From Pseudomonas sp. R28(2017) (GTDB lineage: Bacteria > Pseudomonadota > Gammaproteobacteria > Pseudomonadales > Pseudomonadaceae): DNA of 64,000 bases. The stretch spans positions 434,001 to 498,000 of the forward strand of contig NZ_NEHW01000001.1 of assembly GCF_002112505.1 (NCBI RefSeq), given 5' to 3'. Every line of letters begins with the position of its first letter. Within the stretch, counting starts at the first letter, position 1. Shown piece after piece: positions 1-9,539 of the stretch. The translations under genes were made by a program, and so were the position numbers. Under the pieces are notes generated by a model. It was given only the letters and a program-made list of their open reading frames with translations, had not been told where the DNA came from and made no database searches.

Positions 1-83
1 CGCCCGCCACGCTGCATCAGGCCGGTAAAGCTGAAGACGATGTCGGTGGGGACGTTGGCACTCATGCCCAGCAGTTCGCACAT
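1..83 (-). CDS. Class II glutamine amidotransferase, N-terminal fragment cut by window edge
   Basis: The minus strand reads [19 protein letters not shown] and on through a TGLMQRGG stretch before the window ends. After removal of Met1, Cys2 would be the N-terminal nucleophile of an Ntn-type glutamine amidotransferase (YafJ-like family), which releases ammonia from glutamine. Only about 27 residues are visible, so the acceptor substrate cannot be judged. It starts 14 nt after the stop of the upstream membrane-protein gene, so the two are probably co-transcribed. Confidence 0.8.
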   Translation of the reverse strand, partial: MCELLGMSANVPTDIVFSFTGLMQRGG

Positions 84-97
84 GGTGATGCCTCCGC

Positions 98-598
98 TTA
101 CAGCCGTGGCTCGACCCGGCCACGGCCGCCGCCCGGTGCGGCAGGTGGCGGGTCGTTGCGGTAACGGTCATGGCGCTCGGCAGCCATGGGCGCACCCGCC
201 GTGACGGCATTGTCCTCGACGGCACGGCGCTCGGCGGCGGCTTCAGCCTGCGCCCGGCGCTCGCGGGCGCGCTTTTCCAGCGGCCAGCGGATCAGCACGA
301 AGACGATGTACACGCCGAAGGCGATCATGCCGTACATGGCGAAATCGGATATCGCCCGCCAGGCGTTGTTGCCGACCTTGAAGGCCAGGTCCAGGGCGGT
401 GATGGCGATCGCCGGGGCGAAGCTGTCCTTGACCGGGTCGACGATGGTCGGCGTCAGCAGCAGCACCGCCAGGATCACCCGCAGGGGTTCACGCAGCCAG
501 CGCCACATCCAGCCGGTGAGTTTGAAGCCCACCAGCAGGCAGCCCAGCGCGGCGACAGCGTAGAGGCCCCAGGCGAAGGTGTAGTCGTTCTCGATCAT
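98..598 (-). CDS. Small inner-membrane protein of unknown function
   Basis: A 166-residue protein with three likely membrane segments (about residues 8-30, 38-54 and 86-105) and a long charged, Arg/Ala/Glu-rich then Pro/Gly-rich cytoplasmic tail from about residue 105 to the end. I recognise no catalytic motif. It lies directly upstream of the class II amidotransferase on the same strand and divergently from ptrB, with the two starts less than 100 bp apart, so the promoters probably share this gap. The gene is likely real because of its consistent membrane pattern and codon use; its function is unknown. Confidence 0.75.
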   Translation of the reverse strand: MIENDYTFAWGLYAVAALGCLLVGFKLTGWMWRWLREPLRVILAVLLLTPTIVDPVKDSFAPAIAITALDLAFKVGNNAWRAISDFAMYGMIAFGVYIVFVLIRWPLEKRARERRAQAEAAAERRAVEDNAVTAGAPMAAERHDRYRNDPPPAAPGGGRGRVEPRL

Positions 599-689
599 GG
601 TGTTCGTGCAAGCCAGGCAAAGAGATGCCTATGATAAACACTTTTCAGGGCGCAGACAGCGTCTCCCTGTCCCGGTCAAGAGATCCCCG

Positions 690-2732
690 ATGCCAACCAA
701 GCCCCAGCCCCCCATTGCCCGCCAGGACCAGGCCGCCGATCCCTATGCCTGGCTGCAACAGCGCGATACCCAGGAAGTGCTCGATTACCTGCAGGCGGAA
801 AACGCCTATCAGGAGGCCTGCCTGGCCGACCAGGCGCCGCTGCGCGAGCAGTTGTTCGAAGAGATCAAGGGCCGCATCCTCGAAACCGACCTGTCGCTGC
901 CCTCTCCCTGGGGTCCATACCTCTATTACACCCGCACCACCGCAGGCGACGAGTACCCGCGCCACTACCGCTGCCCACGCCCGGCGGACGACTCCAACAC
1001 GGTGGATGAAAGCCAGGAGCAACTGCTGCTCGACCCCAACGCCCTGGCCAACGGCGGCTTCCTGTCGCTGGGCGCGTTCAGTGTCAGCCCTGACCACCGC
1101 CTGCTGGCCTACAGCCTCGACACCAGCGGCGACGAAATCTACACCCTGTATGTCAAGGACCTGACCAGCGGCAACCTGACCGCCCTGCCCTTCGACGATT
1201 GCGACGGCAGCATGACCTGGGCCAACGACAGCCAGACGCTGTTCTTCGCCGAGCTGGACGACACCCATCGCCCCTGGCGCCTGCGCCGTCACACCCTGGG
1301 CGAGGCGGACGCGAGCACGGTGTTCGAAGAGGCTGACGGCCGTTTCTTCCTGCACTGCTACCGCACCAGCTCCGAGCGCCAGCTGGTGCTGCTGCTCAAC
1401 AGCAAGACCACCAGCGAGGCCTGGGTGCTCGACGCCGAAACGCCCCAGGCGGCGTTCAGCTGCCTGGCGCCACGGGTCGAAGGCCATGAGTACTTCCCCG
1501 ATCATGGCCAGCTCGACGGCCAGTGGCGCTGGTTCATCCGCACTAACCAGGACGGCATCAACTTCGCCCTCTGCCACGCCCCGGCCACCCCGGTCCCCAG
1601 CCGCGACCAGTGGCAGGTGCTGGTGGCGCACCGCGACGACATCATGCTCGAAGGCCTGAGCCTGAATGCCGATGCGCTGACCCTGAGCCTGCGTGAAGGC
1701 GGCCTGCCGATCATCGAAGTGCGCCCGCAGGGGCTGGCCCCCTACCGGGTCGAATTGCCCGACGCAGCCTACAGCCTGTATGTGCAGGACAGCCTGGAGT
1801 TCGCCAGCCGCCGCGTGCGCCTGCGCTATGAAGCGCTCAACCGCCCGGCCCAGGTGCGCCAGCTGGAACTGGCCACAGGTGCTCAGGAAGTCCTCAAGCA
1901 GACCCCGGTGCTCGGCCAGTTCGACGCCGACGACTACGTCAGCCAGCGCCTGTGGGCCACTGCGCCGGATGGCACCCAGGTACCGATCAGCCTGGTGCGC
2001 CGCCGCGAAGACCTGGACAAGACCGTGCCGCTCTATCTGTATGGCTACGGTGCCTACGGCGAAAGCCTCGACCCATGGTTTTCTCACGCCCGCCTGAGCC
2101 TGCTGCAACGCGGCGTGGCCTTCGCCATCGCCCACGTGCGCGGTGGCGGCGAACTGGGTGAAGCCTGGTACCGCGCCGGCAAGCAGGAACACAAGCACAA
2201 CACCTTCAGCGACTTCATCGCCTGTGCCGAACACCTGATCGCCGAGGGCGTGACCGCGCCAGAGCGCCTGGCCATCAGCGGCGGCAGCGCCGGTGGCCTG
2301 CTGATGGGCGCGGTGCTCAACCTGCGCCCTGAGCTGTTCCGCTGCGCCATTGCCGAGGTACCGTTCGTCGACGTGCTCAATACCATGCTCGACCCCGAGC
2401 TGCCGTTGACCGTCACCGAGTACGACGAATGGGGCAACCCCGAAGAGCCCGAGGTGTATGAGCGCATCAAGGCCTATGCGCCTTACGAGAACGTCAGCGC
2501 CCAGGCTTACCCGGCCATGCTGGTGGTGGCCGGCTACAACGACAGCCGCGTGCAGTACTGGGAGGCGGCCAAATGGGTGGCGCGCCTGCGCACGCGCAAG
2601 ACCGACGACAACCTGCTACTGCTCAAGACCGAGATGGGGGCCGGGCATGGCGGGATGAGCGGGCGATACCAAGGGCTGCGCGATGTGGCGCTGGAATATG
2701 CGTTCGTGTTTGGCGAGTTGGGTATCGCTTGA
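690..2732 (+). CDS. ptrB: Oligopeptidase B (S9A serine peptidase)
   Basis: Prolyl-oligopeptidase-family peptidase that cleaves short peptides after Lys or Arg in the cytoplasm. From the ATG at 690 the protein is 680 residues, the normal family length; the upstream in-frame extension to 597 would add 31 unconserved residues. The N-terminal two thirds form the beta-propeller lid and the C-terminal part the alpha/beta-hydrolase domain. The catalytic triad is visible as Ser533 in SGGSAGG, Asp618 in GYNDSRV and His653 in GAGHGGMSG. The acidic stretch EVPFVDVLNTMLDPELPLT, typical of OpdB, follows the nucleophile. Single-gene transcription unit. Confidence 0.95.
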   Translation: MPTKPQPPIARQDQAADPYAWLQQRDTQEVLDYLQAENAYQEACLADQAPLREQLFEEIKGRILETDLSLPSPWGPYLYYTRTTAGDEYPRHYRCPRPADDSNTVDESQEQLLLDPNALANGGFLSLGAFSVSPDHRLLAYSLDTSGDEIYTLYVKDLTSGNLTALPFDDCDGSMTWANDSQTLFFAELDDTHRPWRLRRHTLGEADASTVFEEADGRFFLHCYRTSSERQLVLLLNSKTTSEAWVLDAETPQAAFSCLAPRVEGHEYFPDHGQLDGQWRWFIRTNQDGINFALCHAPATPVPSRDQWQVLVAHRDDIMLEGLSLNADALTLSLREGGLPIIEVRPQGLAPYRVELPDAAYSLYVQDSLEFASRRVRLRYEALNRPAQVRQLELATGAQEVLKQTPVLGQFDADDYVSQRLWATAPDGTQVPISLVRRREDLDKTVPLYLYGYGAYGESLDPWFSHARLSLLQRGVAFAIAHVRGGGELGEAWYRAGKQEHKHNTFSDFIACAEHLIAEGVTAPERLAISGGSAGGLLMGAVLNLRPELFRCAIAEVPFVDVLNTMLDPELPLTVTEYDEWGNPEEPEVYERIKAYAPYENVSAQAYPAMLVVAGYNDSRVQYWEAAKWVARLRTRKTDDNLLLLKTEMGAGHGGMSGRYQGLRDVALEYAFVFGELGIA

Positions 2733-2769
2733 GAATGCCGGGGGCGCATAGCGCCCCAAAATTCCACAG

Positions 2770-3048
2770 TCAATCATCCTGCACAGGCGTTTTAGGAGGC
2801 TCCTGGCGCAAACCAGGCAACTCCTGGTCCTTGGGCGGCCCTGGCACCGGCATCGGTGGCAGCAGCGGCGCACCCGGCGTGCTGTCGTAGGCCTTGGGCG
2901 GCGCGCTCGGGGTAATCTGCGGGTAAGGCGTGGGCGTCGGCGTGCCGGGTGCACCGGGTACCGGGGTGTTCAGCCGGGGTGGCGTGCCCGCCGCTTCGGC
3001 CAGGGGCATGGCGGCGACAAGCAGCGCGGCGAGGATCGCGTGGTACAT
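2770..3048 (-). CDS. Small proline-rich exported protein
   Basis: A 92-residue protein starting at the ATG at 3048, with AGGAGG about 7 nt upstream. Residues 1-20 (MYHAILAALLVAAMPLAEAA) look like a Sec signal peptide ending AEA-A. The mature part is a low-complexity chain of Pro, Thr and Gly (PGTPTPTPYPQ, PPMPVPGPP) with an acidic C-terminus, so it is probably disordered in the periplasm. A longer frame reading through from 3510 is a shadow of the yajD gene. No function recognised. Confidence 0.65.
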   Translation of the reverse strand: MYHAILAALLVAAMPLAEAAGTPPRLNTPVPGAPGTPTPTPYPQITPSAPPKAYDSTPGAPLLPPMPVPGPPKDQELPGLRQEPPKTPVQDD

Positions 3049-3180
3049 CAGCAACCTCCTGTCGGGAACCTTTCTACAGGCTACGCCGATATTCGAGTTT
3101 TCGCCTGTCCGCCTGCCCCGCAAGCGCGCTAGACTCAATGGCATAACCGTCATCTGCCTGATCAGAACAAAGGAAACACC

Positions 3181-3552
3181 ATGAGTTCGGCTTCCACCTC
3201 CGCCGCCACCGCCCGCCTCGATCGCATCCTCGCCGACGCCAAGCGCGACAAGGAGATGGGCTACCGCGACAAGGCCCTGAAAATGTACCCGCACGTGTGC
3301 GGCCGCTGCGCCCGCGAGTTCTCCGGCAAGCGCCTGAGCGAGCTGACCGTGCACCACCGTGACCACAACCACGACAACAACCCGCAGGACGGCTCCAACT
3401 GGGAGCTGCTGTGCCTGTACTGCCACGACAACGAACACTCGCGCTACACCGACCAGCAGTACTTCAGCGAAGGCTCGACCAGCACTCCGAGCATCGCCAA
3501 GGCCACCCACAACCCGTTCGCCGGGCTGGCGGGCATGCTGAAAAAGGACTGA
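3181..3552 (+). CDS. yajD: YajD-like HNH nuclease family protein
   Basis: A 123-residue protein with an HNH-type core: a zinc-knuckle pair C-G-R-C near residue 40, the HHRDHNHDNN segment near residue 60, the Asn of GSNWELLC, and the second pair CLYCHDNEH. This resembles E. coli YajD, an HNH-family putative nuclease of unknown biological role. AAGGAA precedes the ATG at a suitable distance. It is divergent from the proline-rich exported protein and followed 70 nt later by the RNA methyltransferase gene. Confidence 0.85.
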   Translation: MSSASTSAATARLDRILADAKRDKEMGYRDKALKMYPHVCGRCAREFSGKRLSELTVHHRDHNHDNNPQDGSNWELLCLYCHDNEHSRYTDQQYFSEGSTSTPSIAKATHNPFAGLAGMLKKD

Positions 3553-3625
3553 CCGTCAGCACAATCCCCCTCGTCGCCGGCAAGCCCGTATAATCGCGCT
3601 CTTTTTTCGCGAAGGGCCCCGGCAC

Positions 3626-4096
3626 GTGGCAAACAAACGGTACAGCTGCATCGGCCTGTTCAACCCCAAGTCTGCGGAGAACGTAGGTTCAGTGATGCGC
3701 GCAGCGGGTTGCTACGGCGTCAACTCGGTGTTCTACACCGGCAAGCGTTATGAACGCGCACGTGACTTCGTCACCGATACCAAGCGGGTGCACTACGACA
3801 TCCCGCTGATCGGCATCGACGACCTGCAACGCATCATTCCCCTGGGTTGCACGCCAGTGGCGGTAGAGCTGGTCGACGGTGCGCGGCCGCTGCCTGAATA
3901 CACCCACCCGGACCGGGCGATCTATATCTTCGGGCCTGAAGATGGCTCGTTGAGCGAGGACGTGCGTGGCTGGTGCGAGGAGACCATCTACATCCCCACC
4001 GAGGGCTGCATGAACCTGGCGGCGACGGTCAATGTGGTGCTGTACGACCGCATGGCCAAAGGGCTGAATACCCGTTCGGGGCCCAAATTCAAATAA
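3626..4096 (+). CDS. SpoU/TrmH-family RNA 2'-O-methyltransferase
   Basis: A 156-residue SPOUT methyltransferase starting at GTG 3626 (GAAGGG upstream). The three SpoU motifs are present: FNPKSAENVGSVMRAAG (motif 1), IFGPEDGSLS (motif 2) and IPTEGCMNLAATVNVVLYD (motif 3), which form the trefoil-knot SAM site. The size, with no extra RNA-binding domain, fits the TrmL/YibK-like or TrmH-like small members that methylate tRNA ribose. The exact target nucleotide cannot be assigned. Confidence 0.85.
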   Translation: MANKRYSCIGLFNPKSAENVGSVMRAAGCYGVNSVFYTGKRYERARDFVTDTKRVHYDIPLIGIDDLQRIIPLGCTPVAVELVDGARPLPEYTHPDRAIYIFGPEDGSLSEDVRGWCEETIYIPTEGCMNLAATVNVVLYDRMAKGLNTRSGPKFK

Positions 4097-4101
4097 AAAA
4101 A

Positions 4102-4130
4102 CCGCCCTTGCAGCAAAACTGCAAGGGCGG
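4102..4130 (-). terminator. Hairpin terminator between convergent genes
   Basis: A perfect 12-bp stem (CCGCCCTTGCAG at 4102-4113 and its complement at 4119-4130) with a CAAAA loop. The A-run at 4094-4101 becomes a U-run on the minus strand, so it terminates mainly the aldehyde dehydrogenase operon; it may also act on the methyltransferase transcript. Confidence 0.8.
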
Positions 4131-4173
4131 CCAGGTGCTGAGCTCCGTCAGAACAGCACCGGTCTTGCTCTGA

Positions 4174-5664
4174 TCACGAAGCGTTGATCCAGATGGTCTT
4201 CAGCTCCGTGTACTGGTCATGGGCCCAGATGGACTTGTCGCGCCCACCAAAACCAGACTCCTTGTAGCCACCGAACGGCGTGGTCACATCGCCCTCGCCG
4301 AAGCAGTTGACCGTTACCACGCCCGCGCGGATTTCACGCGACAGGCGCAGCGCATTGCGCAGGCTGCCGGTGTAGGCCGATGCGGCCAGGCCGTAAACGG
4401 TGTCGTTGGCCAGCTCGATCGCCTCGTCGATGGTCTCGAAGCTGGTCACGCTCAGCACCGGGCCAAAGATTTCCTCGACGAACAGCTTGTTGTCGCGCCC
4501 AACGTTATCGACGATGGTCGGCTGCACGAACACACCTTCCTCGGTCTCGCCCCCTTGAACGATGCTGAGTTTTTGCTCGGCAGCGTATTCCAGGTACGAC
4601 TTGACCTTCTCGAAATGCGACTTGCTGACCATGGCGCCCAGGCGGTTGTCCGGGTCGAGCGGATCGCCCAGCTTCCAGTCCTTCAGGTGCTTGGCGATCA
4701 GGCCTAGCAGTTCGTCCTTCACGTCCTTGTGAACGATCAGGCGCGAGGACGCCGAGCAGTTCTCACCCATGTTCCAGAACGCGCCGGCGGTGACGAACTG
4801 GGCCACTTCGTCCAGGTCTTCGCAGTCGTTCATGACCACGGCCGGGTTCTTGCCCCCCAGTTCCAGGACGATGCGCTTGAGGTTGGACTCGGCAGCGTAT
4901 TTCAGGAACAGGCGGCCGGTGTCGGTGGAACCGGTGAAGCTGACCATCGGGATGTCCATGTGGCGGCCGATGGCCTCGCCCACTTCACGGCCACCGCCAG
5001 GCACCAGGTTGAACACGCCTGCAGGAATGCCCGCCTCGTGGGCCAGTTCGGCCACGCGCAGGGCGCTGAGGGTGGTTTCCTTGGCCGGCTTGACCACGAT
5101 CGAGCAACCGGCGGCCAGCGACGGGGCGATCTTCCAGGCCAGCATCAGCAACGGGAAGTTCCACGGCAGCACCAGGCCGACCACGCCGATGGCTTCGCGC
5201 ACCACCATGGTCACGGCAGCATTGCCGGTCGGGGCGGTGGCGTCGTAGATCTTGTCGATCAGCTCGGCATGCCAGCGGATGGTGTGGATGGTCTCCGGCA
5301 CGTCGACGGTCTGGCACTCGCTGACCGGCTTGCCGCTGTCCAGCGCTTCCAGCACCGCCAGCTCATGGGCGTTGTCTTCCAGCAGCTGGGCGAACTTCTG
5401 CAGCACGTGCTTGCGGTCGTTCGGCTGCATCTTCGACCAGGTGCCTTCCTCGAACACGCGCTTGGCAGCGGCCACGGCGACGTTGACGTCGTTGACGTCG
5501 CAGGCGGCGACCTCGGCCAGCTGCTTGCCGGTGGCCGGGTTGGTGGTGACGAAGGTGCGGCCCGAGATGGCATCGCGGAATTCGCCGTCGATGAACGCCT
5601 GGGTGCGCAATTGCAGGTCGGCGGCGATGGCCGCGTATTGTGCCTTGCTCAGCAATTCAGCCAT
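4174..5664 (-). CDS. NAD(P)-dependent aldehyde dehydrogenase
   Basis: A 496-residue ALDH-superfamily enzyme with all catalytic residues: Asn169 in PWNF, Lys192 in VKPAKET, Glu268 in LELGGKNPA and Cys303 in GENCSASSR. The length and C-terminal GYKESGFGGRDKS resemble aminoaldehyde/gamma-glutamylaminobutyraldehyde dehydrogenases (PuuC, KauB type). It is the last gene of a minus-strand operon with a DHDPS-fold lyase (13 nt away), an MFS transporter, an FAD amine oxidase and a GntR regulator, so it presumably oxidises an aldehyde produced by the oxidase or lyase. The actual aldehyde is unknown. Confidence 0.9.
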   Translation of the reverse strand: MAELLSKAQYAAIAADLQLRTQAFIDGEFRDAISGRTFVTTNPATGKQLAEVAACDVNDVNVAVAAAKRVFEEGTWSKMQPNDRKHVLQKFAQLLEDNAHELAVLEALDSGKPVSECQTVDVPETIHTIRWHAELIDKIYDATAPTGNAAVTMVVREAIGVVGLVLPWNFPLLMLAWKIAPSLAAGCSIVVKPAKETTLSALRVAELAHEAGIPAGVFNLVPGGGREVGEAIGRHMDIPMVSFTGSTDTGRLFLKYAAESNLKRIVLELGGKNPAVVMNDCEDLDEVAQFVTAGAFWNMGENCSASSRLIVHKDVKDELLGLIAKHLKDWKLGDPLDPDNRLGAMVSKSHFEKVKSYLEYAAEQKLSIVQGGETEEGVFVQPTIVDNVGRDNKLFVEEIFGPVLSVTSFETIDEAIELANDTVYGLAASAYTGSLRNALRLSREIRAGVVTVNCFGEGDVTTPFGGYKESGFGGRDKSIWAHDQYTELKTIWINAS

Positions 5665-5677
5665 TTTTCCAGCCTCC

Positions 5678-6571
5678 TTATTTGATCTGGGCGATGGTGG
5701 CCTTCAGTTCAGTGACCACGCGCTGCAGTTCCTGCTTCTCGGCGGCGTCGAGGTCGTACAGCGGCTTGCGCACGCCACCGGTGCTCAGACCGTTGAGGGC
5801 ACAGCCGTACTTGATCGACTGGACGAACTTGCCACCTTCGAGGAAGTCCATCAGCGGCATCATGGCGGCCATGATCTTGCGGCCCTTGTCGAAGTTCTTC
5901 TCGATCACGCAGGCTTCGTACAGGGCCACGTGCTCACGCGGGATGAAGTTGGAGCCGGCGCAGACCCAGCTCTTGGCGCCCCAGGCGAAGAATTCCAGGG
6001 CCTGGTCGTCCCAGCCGCACGACAGCTGGATGTTCGGGCGCTGGATGGTCAGGCGGTGCAGCTGAGCCATGTCACCGGAGCTTTCCTTGATGGCGACGAT
6101 GTTCTTCACATCGGCAACCGCATCGAAGAATTCTTCACCCATGCTCACACTCATGCGGCCTGGATAGTTGTAGAGCATGATCGGCAGGCCGGCGGCAGCG
6201 TCCACCGCTTTGACGTGCAGGGCGATTTCCTGCTGGGTTGGCAGCGCGTACGGCGGGGTGCCGACCAGCAGCGCGTCGGCCTTGATTTCCTTGGCGTGCT
6301 GGGCGAAGGCCACGGCGTCTTCGGTGCGGATGCCGCCGGTACCGACGATCAGTGGCAGGCGGCCGTTGAGCACGTCCTTGGCCTGGGCGGCCAGTTCGAT
6401 GCGCTCCTGGGTGGTGTGGGCGTAGTACTCGCCGGTGGAGCCGCCGATGATGACGCCGTGGATCTTCGACTCGACCAGGTATTCGAGCACTTCGGCGAAC
6501 GCCGCCTTGTCGATCGAGCCGTCCGCAGCCAGCGGAGTGATTGCCGGGGTGTAGATGCCTTCGAATTTCAC
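5678..6571 (-). CDS. Dihydrodipicolinate synthase/N-acetylneuraminate lyase-family protein
   Basis: A 297-residue class I lyase of the DHDPS/NAL family. The Schiff-base lysine is Lys162 in AIKESSGD, the catalytic Tyr136 lies in LYNYPGR, and the substrate-loop motif is GGSTGE (45-48). Arg139 matches the carboxylate-binding Arg of true DapA. A genuine dapA is present at 59 kb and hypD at 32 kb, so this is a third member and very probably catabolic: a retro-aldolase, dehydratase or deaminase acting on a 2-keto acid within the GntR-controlled operon. The reaction is not predictable from sequence alone. Confidence 0.88.
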   Translation of the reverse strand: MKFEGIYTPAITPLAADGSIDKAAFAEVLEYLVESKIHGVIIGGSTGEYYAHTTQERIELAAQAKDVLNGRLPLIVGTGGIRTEDAVAFAQHAKEIKADALLVGTPPYALPTQQEIALHVKAVDAAAGLPIMLYNYPGRMSVSMGEEFFDAVADVKNIVAIKESSGDMAQLHRLTIQRPNIQLSCGWDDQALEFFAWGAKSWVCAGSNFIPREHVALYEACVIEKNFDKGRKIMAAMMPLMDFLEGGKFVQSIKYGCALNGLSTGGVRKPLYDLDAAEKQELQRVVTELKATIAQIK

Positions 6572-6646
6572 GGTAGGTTCTCCAGTGCGTTGATCAGTGT
6601 TGTAAAGGCCACGGTGGATCGACGCCGTGGCAGGTTGTCAGTCGAA

Positions 6647-7975
6647 TCAGCCCAGCGAAGCGGCCTGTTGCAGGTTCAGCGAGCGGGTTTCCGGGGCCAG
6701 GGCAACCGAGAAGGCCAGGCCGACGAATGTCACGGCGGCAGCGGCGTACATGGTCGGGCCAATGCCATAGTTATCCAGGGCGACAGGCACCAGCCAGGTA
6801 CCGACGGCGGCGCCGATCCGCGACATCGAGGTGCCTACGCCCACGGCGCCAGCGCGGATTTCGGTGGGGAACAGTTCGTTCGGGTAGACCAGCTGCAGCA
6901 CCTGGGCACCGCCAATGAACAAGGCATAGGCACCGAACAGGACGAGGATGAGCATCTCGTTGCCATGGCTGAAGGCGCCCAGGCCGAGCAGTGCCAGCCC
7001 CGACCAGAAGAAGCTGTGCAGCAGCGTGGTGCGCCGGCCGAGGGTGTTCAGCAGGCGGGTACCGATGATGCAACCGACCACGAACAGGGAGGTGATGGCC
7101 ACCGAGCCGATCGCCGCCCAGTCCCCTTTCAGGTTCAGCGCACCCAACACCTTCGGCGCGAAAGCGTAGACGGCGAACACCGGGATCACCGAGCAGGTCC
7201 AGAACATGGTGACGAACAACATGCGTTTGCCGTAGCCGGAATGCAGCAGGCTGAGGAACGACAACTGGCGAGTCTTGGGTTCCTCGGGCAGGTTCTTCAG
7301 GCTGAAGCCGTTGCCGTAGACGTGCTGGATCACTTGTTCGGCCTCGGCCGAACGCCCCTTGCTGATCAGCCAGCGCGGCGATTCCGGGGTGCCCAGGCGG
7401 ATGGCGAACAGCAGCGCGCCAATCACGGCGGCACTGGCCAGCACCAGGCGCCAGGCATCGTCGCCGCCGTGACGCAGGATCGCTTCACCGACCATGTAGG
7501 CCGTGGCGGCACCGGCGAACCACAACACGGTCAGGGTGGCCAGGCGTGGGCCGCGGTTCTTCTTGGGCAGGAACTCGACCAGCAGCGAAGTCGCCACCGG
7601 ATACTCGATACCCACTGCGATGCCGATGACGAAGCGCAACAGGAACAGGGCCAGCGCCGACTCCACCCAGAACTGCGCGAGCGAAGCCAGCATGAACAGG
7701 GTCGGGCCGACGAAGAACACCCGTTTGCGGCCCAGGCGGTCAGTCAGCCAGCCGCCGAAGAAACCACCGAAGAAGATGCCGATCAGCGCCGAGGCGGCGA
7801 TCATGCCCTGCCAGAAGCTGGTGAGGCTGAGCCCGGCAGACATCTGCACCATGGCCACACCGATGATGCTCAGCACATAGCCATCGACGAACGAACCGCC
7901 ACCGGAACGCAAGGTCAGCAACTGGTGAAACTTGTTGATCGGTACATCTTCAATCGAAATATTCGGACTTGTCAT
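6647..7975 (-). CDS. MFS transporter (metabolite:H+ symporter type)
   Basis: A 442-residue protein with twelve predicted membrane helices. The start at ATG 7975 is preceded by TAGGAAC; the frame runs further upstream, but that part is non-hydrophobic and has no ribosome site. The loop motif GGWLTDRLGRKRVF is the classic MFS signature between helices 2 and 3, and RFVIGIAVGIEYPV marks helix 4-5 of the sugar/aromatic-acid symporter class. It sits between the FAD oxidase and the DHDPS-family lyase, so it is inferred to import the operon's substrate. Confidence 0.88.
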   Translation of the reverse strand: MTSPNISIEDVPINKFHQLLTLRSGGGSFVDGYVLSIIGVAMVQMSAGLSLTSFWQGMIAASALIGIFFGGFFGGWLTDRLGRKRVFFVGPTLFMLASLAQFWVESALALFLLRFVIGIAVGIEYPVATSLLVEFLPKKNRGPRLATLTVLWFAGAATAYMVGEAILRHGGDDAWRLVLASAAVIGALLFAIRLGTPESPRWLISKGRSAEAEQVIQHVYGNGFSLKNLPEEPKTRQLSFLSLLHSGYGKRMLFVTMFWTCSVIPVFAVYAFAPKVLGALNLKGDWAAIGSVAITSLFVVGCIIGTRLLNTLGRRTTLLHSFFWSGLALLGLGAFSHGNEMLILVLFGAYALFIGGAQVLQLVYPNELFPTEIRAGAVGVGTSMSRIGAAVGTWLVPVALDNYGIGPTMYAAAAVTFVGLAFSVALAPETRSLNLQQAASLG

Positions 7976-8158
7976 TATTGTTCCTACCACTTCATCTGCA
8001 TGCACATATTCAAGGCGAGCGCGCCCGCGACACTGAAAACACACTTCAGCCCCGGGTGATCGGACTGCCCGTCTCGATCATCAAATTCGGGCAAAGCGCG
8101 CCCGTGCCGGCTAAATACGACCGGCGTTAAAAGTTCTTTGGCCTAACTCAGGTGACGG

Positions 8159-9478
8159 TCAGCTTTCCTTGCCTGCGCGGAACTGCCCCCACATCAGGTT
8201 AGCGTTCAAGCCCAGCGAAACCAGGGGCTGCGGCGGGTTCGCACAAGGCCCGGGGGCATTGAGCAGAAACTCGATGAGTTCGTTCTTGTCGCCCGCCAGC
8301 CAGTCGGCCAGCAACTTGCCGGTGACCGTGCCACGGGTAACGCCCAGGCCATTGCAGCACAAGGCGCCCACCACGTTCGGCGCCAACTTGCCAAAGAAGC
8401 CCATGTGGTTGCGCGACAACGCCAGTGCACCGCCCCAGGTGTATTCGAAGTTCACACCGGGCAACATCGGGAAGCGCCGGGCAAAGGATTCGCGGTGGCG
8501 CTCGACGAAGCGCTCCAGGTACTTGCGGTTGCTGCGCCCGTCCGGGTTGTAGCTGAAGCTGTTGCGGATCAGCAGGCGATTGTCGACGGTACGGCGCATG
8601 GTGGTGCCGAACGGGTCGGCCGGGATCACGCCCCAGTAGGGCTTGCCACCCAGGCGCGCCTGCTCGTCCTCGGTCAGCGGGCGGGTGATGCTGCCGTAGG
8701 TGAACACCGGCAGCATGCGGCCCTTGAGGAAGCCGAAGCTCATGCCGAAGGCATTGGTGGTGAGCACCAGCTTGTCGGCCGTGATCGAGCCGTTGGCGTG
8801 GCGCAGCACGACCTTGTCGCCGTACTCGACGTCGGTGATCGGTGTGTGTTCGTAGAGGGAAACGTTACTCGGCAAGCTGTCGGCCAGGCCTTTCACCAGC
8901 GCCGAAGGCTGCAGCAGCGCCGTGCCGGGGGTGAACAGGCCCTTGCGGTAGAAGTGCGTGCCGATGTGTTCGGGCAGGTCGCGCCCTTCGATCACTTCAT
9001 ACGGCTGGCCGAGCTTGTCCAGGCCACGGCGATAGGCATCCAGCACGGCGATGCCACGGTCCTCGATGGCGGCCTGGTACTTGCCGCAATGGCGGAACTG
9101 GCACTCGATGTCGTAGCGCTCGATCAGTTCCTTGAGGTACGCCTGGCCACCCAGGTTGAGCTTGAGCACGGTCTTGGCGATGTCGATGTCGCCAATGTAG
9201 TCCTCGGCGCCAATGTCGTGCGGCAGGTCGATGGCGAAACCGGCGTTGCGCCCGGAGGTGCCGAAACCGACCTCCTGGGCCTCGACCAGCACGATCTCGT
9301 CGTCGGGGAAGTTCGTTGCCAGCTGGCGTGCGGCCGCCAGCCCGGTGAAACCGGCACCGACCACCACCCAGCGCGCCTGGCTGTGGCCACTGTGGGCCGG
9401 CCTCGGCGTGCGAGGTTTGCTCAGGTGATACCAACCACAGGTGGCATCATCGGCAGGTAACGAACTTATTCTTGTCAT
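8159..9478 (-). CDS. FAD-dependent amine/amino-acid oxidoreductase (DAO/PuuB family)
   Basis: A 439-residue DAO-fold flavoenzyme. The dinucleotide-binding motif is WVVVGAGFTGLAAARQL near residue 37, followed by the acidic end of strand 2 (LVEAQ) and GFGTSGRNAGF, typical of PuuB/DadA relatives. The C-terminal substrate/FAD segment WGGALALSRNHMGFFG is present. The family oxidises secondary or primary amines such as gamma-glutamylputrescine, sarcosine or D-amino acids to imines or aldehydes. Placed between the regulator and the transporter in one operon, it is likely the first catabolic step. Substrate unknown. Confidence 0.88.
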   Translation of the reverse strand: MTRISSLPADDATCGWYHLSKPRTPRPAHSGHSQARWVVVGAGFTGLAAARQLATNFPDDEIVLVEAQEVGFGTSGRNAGFAIDLPHDIGAEDYIGDIDIAKTVLKLNLGGQAYLKELIERYDIECQFRHCGKYQAAIEDRGIAVLDAYRRGLDKLGQPYEVIEGRDLPEHIGTHFYRKGLFTPGTALLQPSALVKGLADSLPSNVSLYEHTPITDVEYGDKVVLRHANGSITADKLVLTTNAFGMSFGFLKGRMLPVFTYGSITRPLTEDEQARLGGKPYWGVIPADPFGTTMRRTVDNRLLIRNSFSYNPDGRSNRKYLERFVERHRESFARRFPMLPGVNFEYTWGGALALSRNHMGFFGKLAPNVVGALCCNGLGVTRGTVTGKLLADWLAGDKNELIEFLLNAPGPCANPPQPLVSLGLNANLMWGQFRAGKES

Positions 9479-9539
9479 CTCACTAACCTGGTTCTCGTTT
9501 TCGACGGGTGGTCAGCGCCGGTGGCGACGACCGGGTAAC

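Noticed and set aside
5252..8059. 935-codon open frame on the plus strand
   Set aside because: Antisense shadow of the aldehyde dehydrogenase, DHDPS-family and MFS genes; translation is His/Gln/Gly-rich with no domain and no ribosome site.
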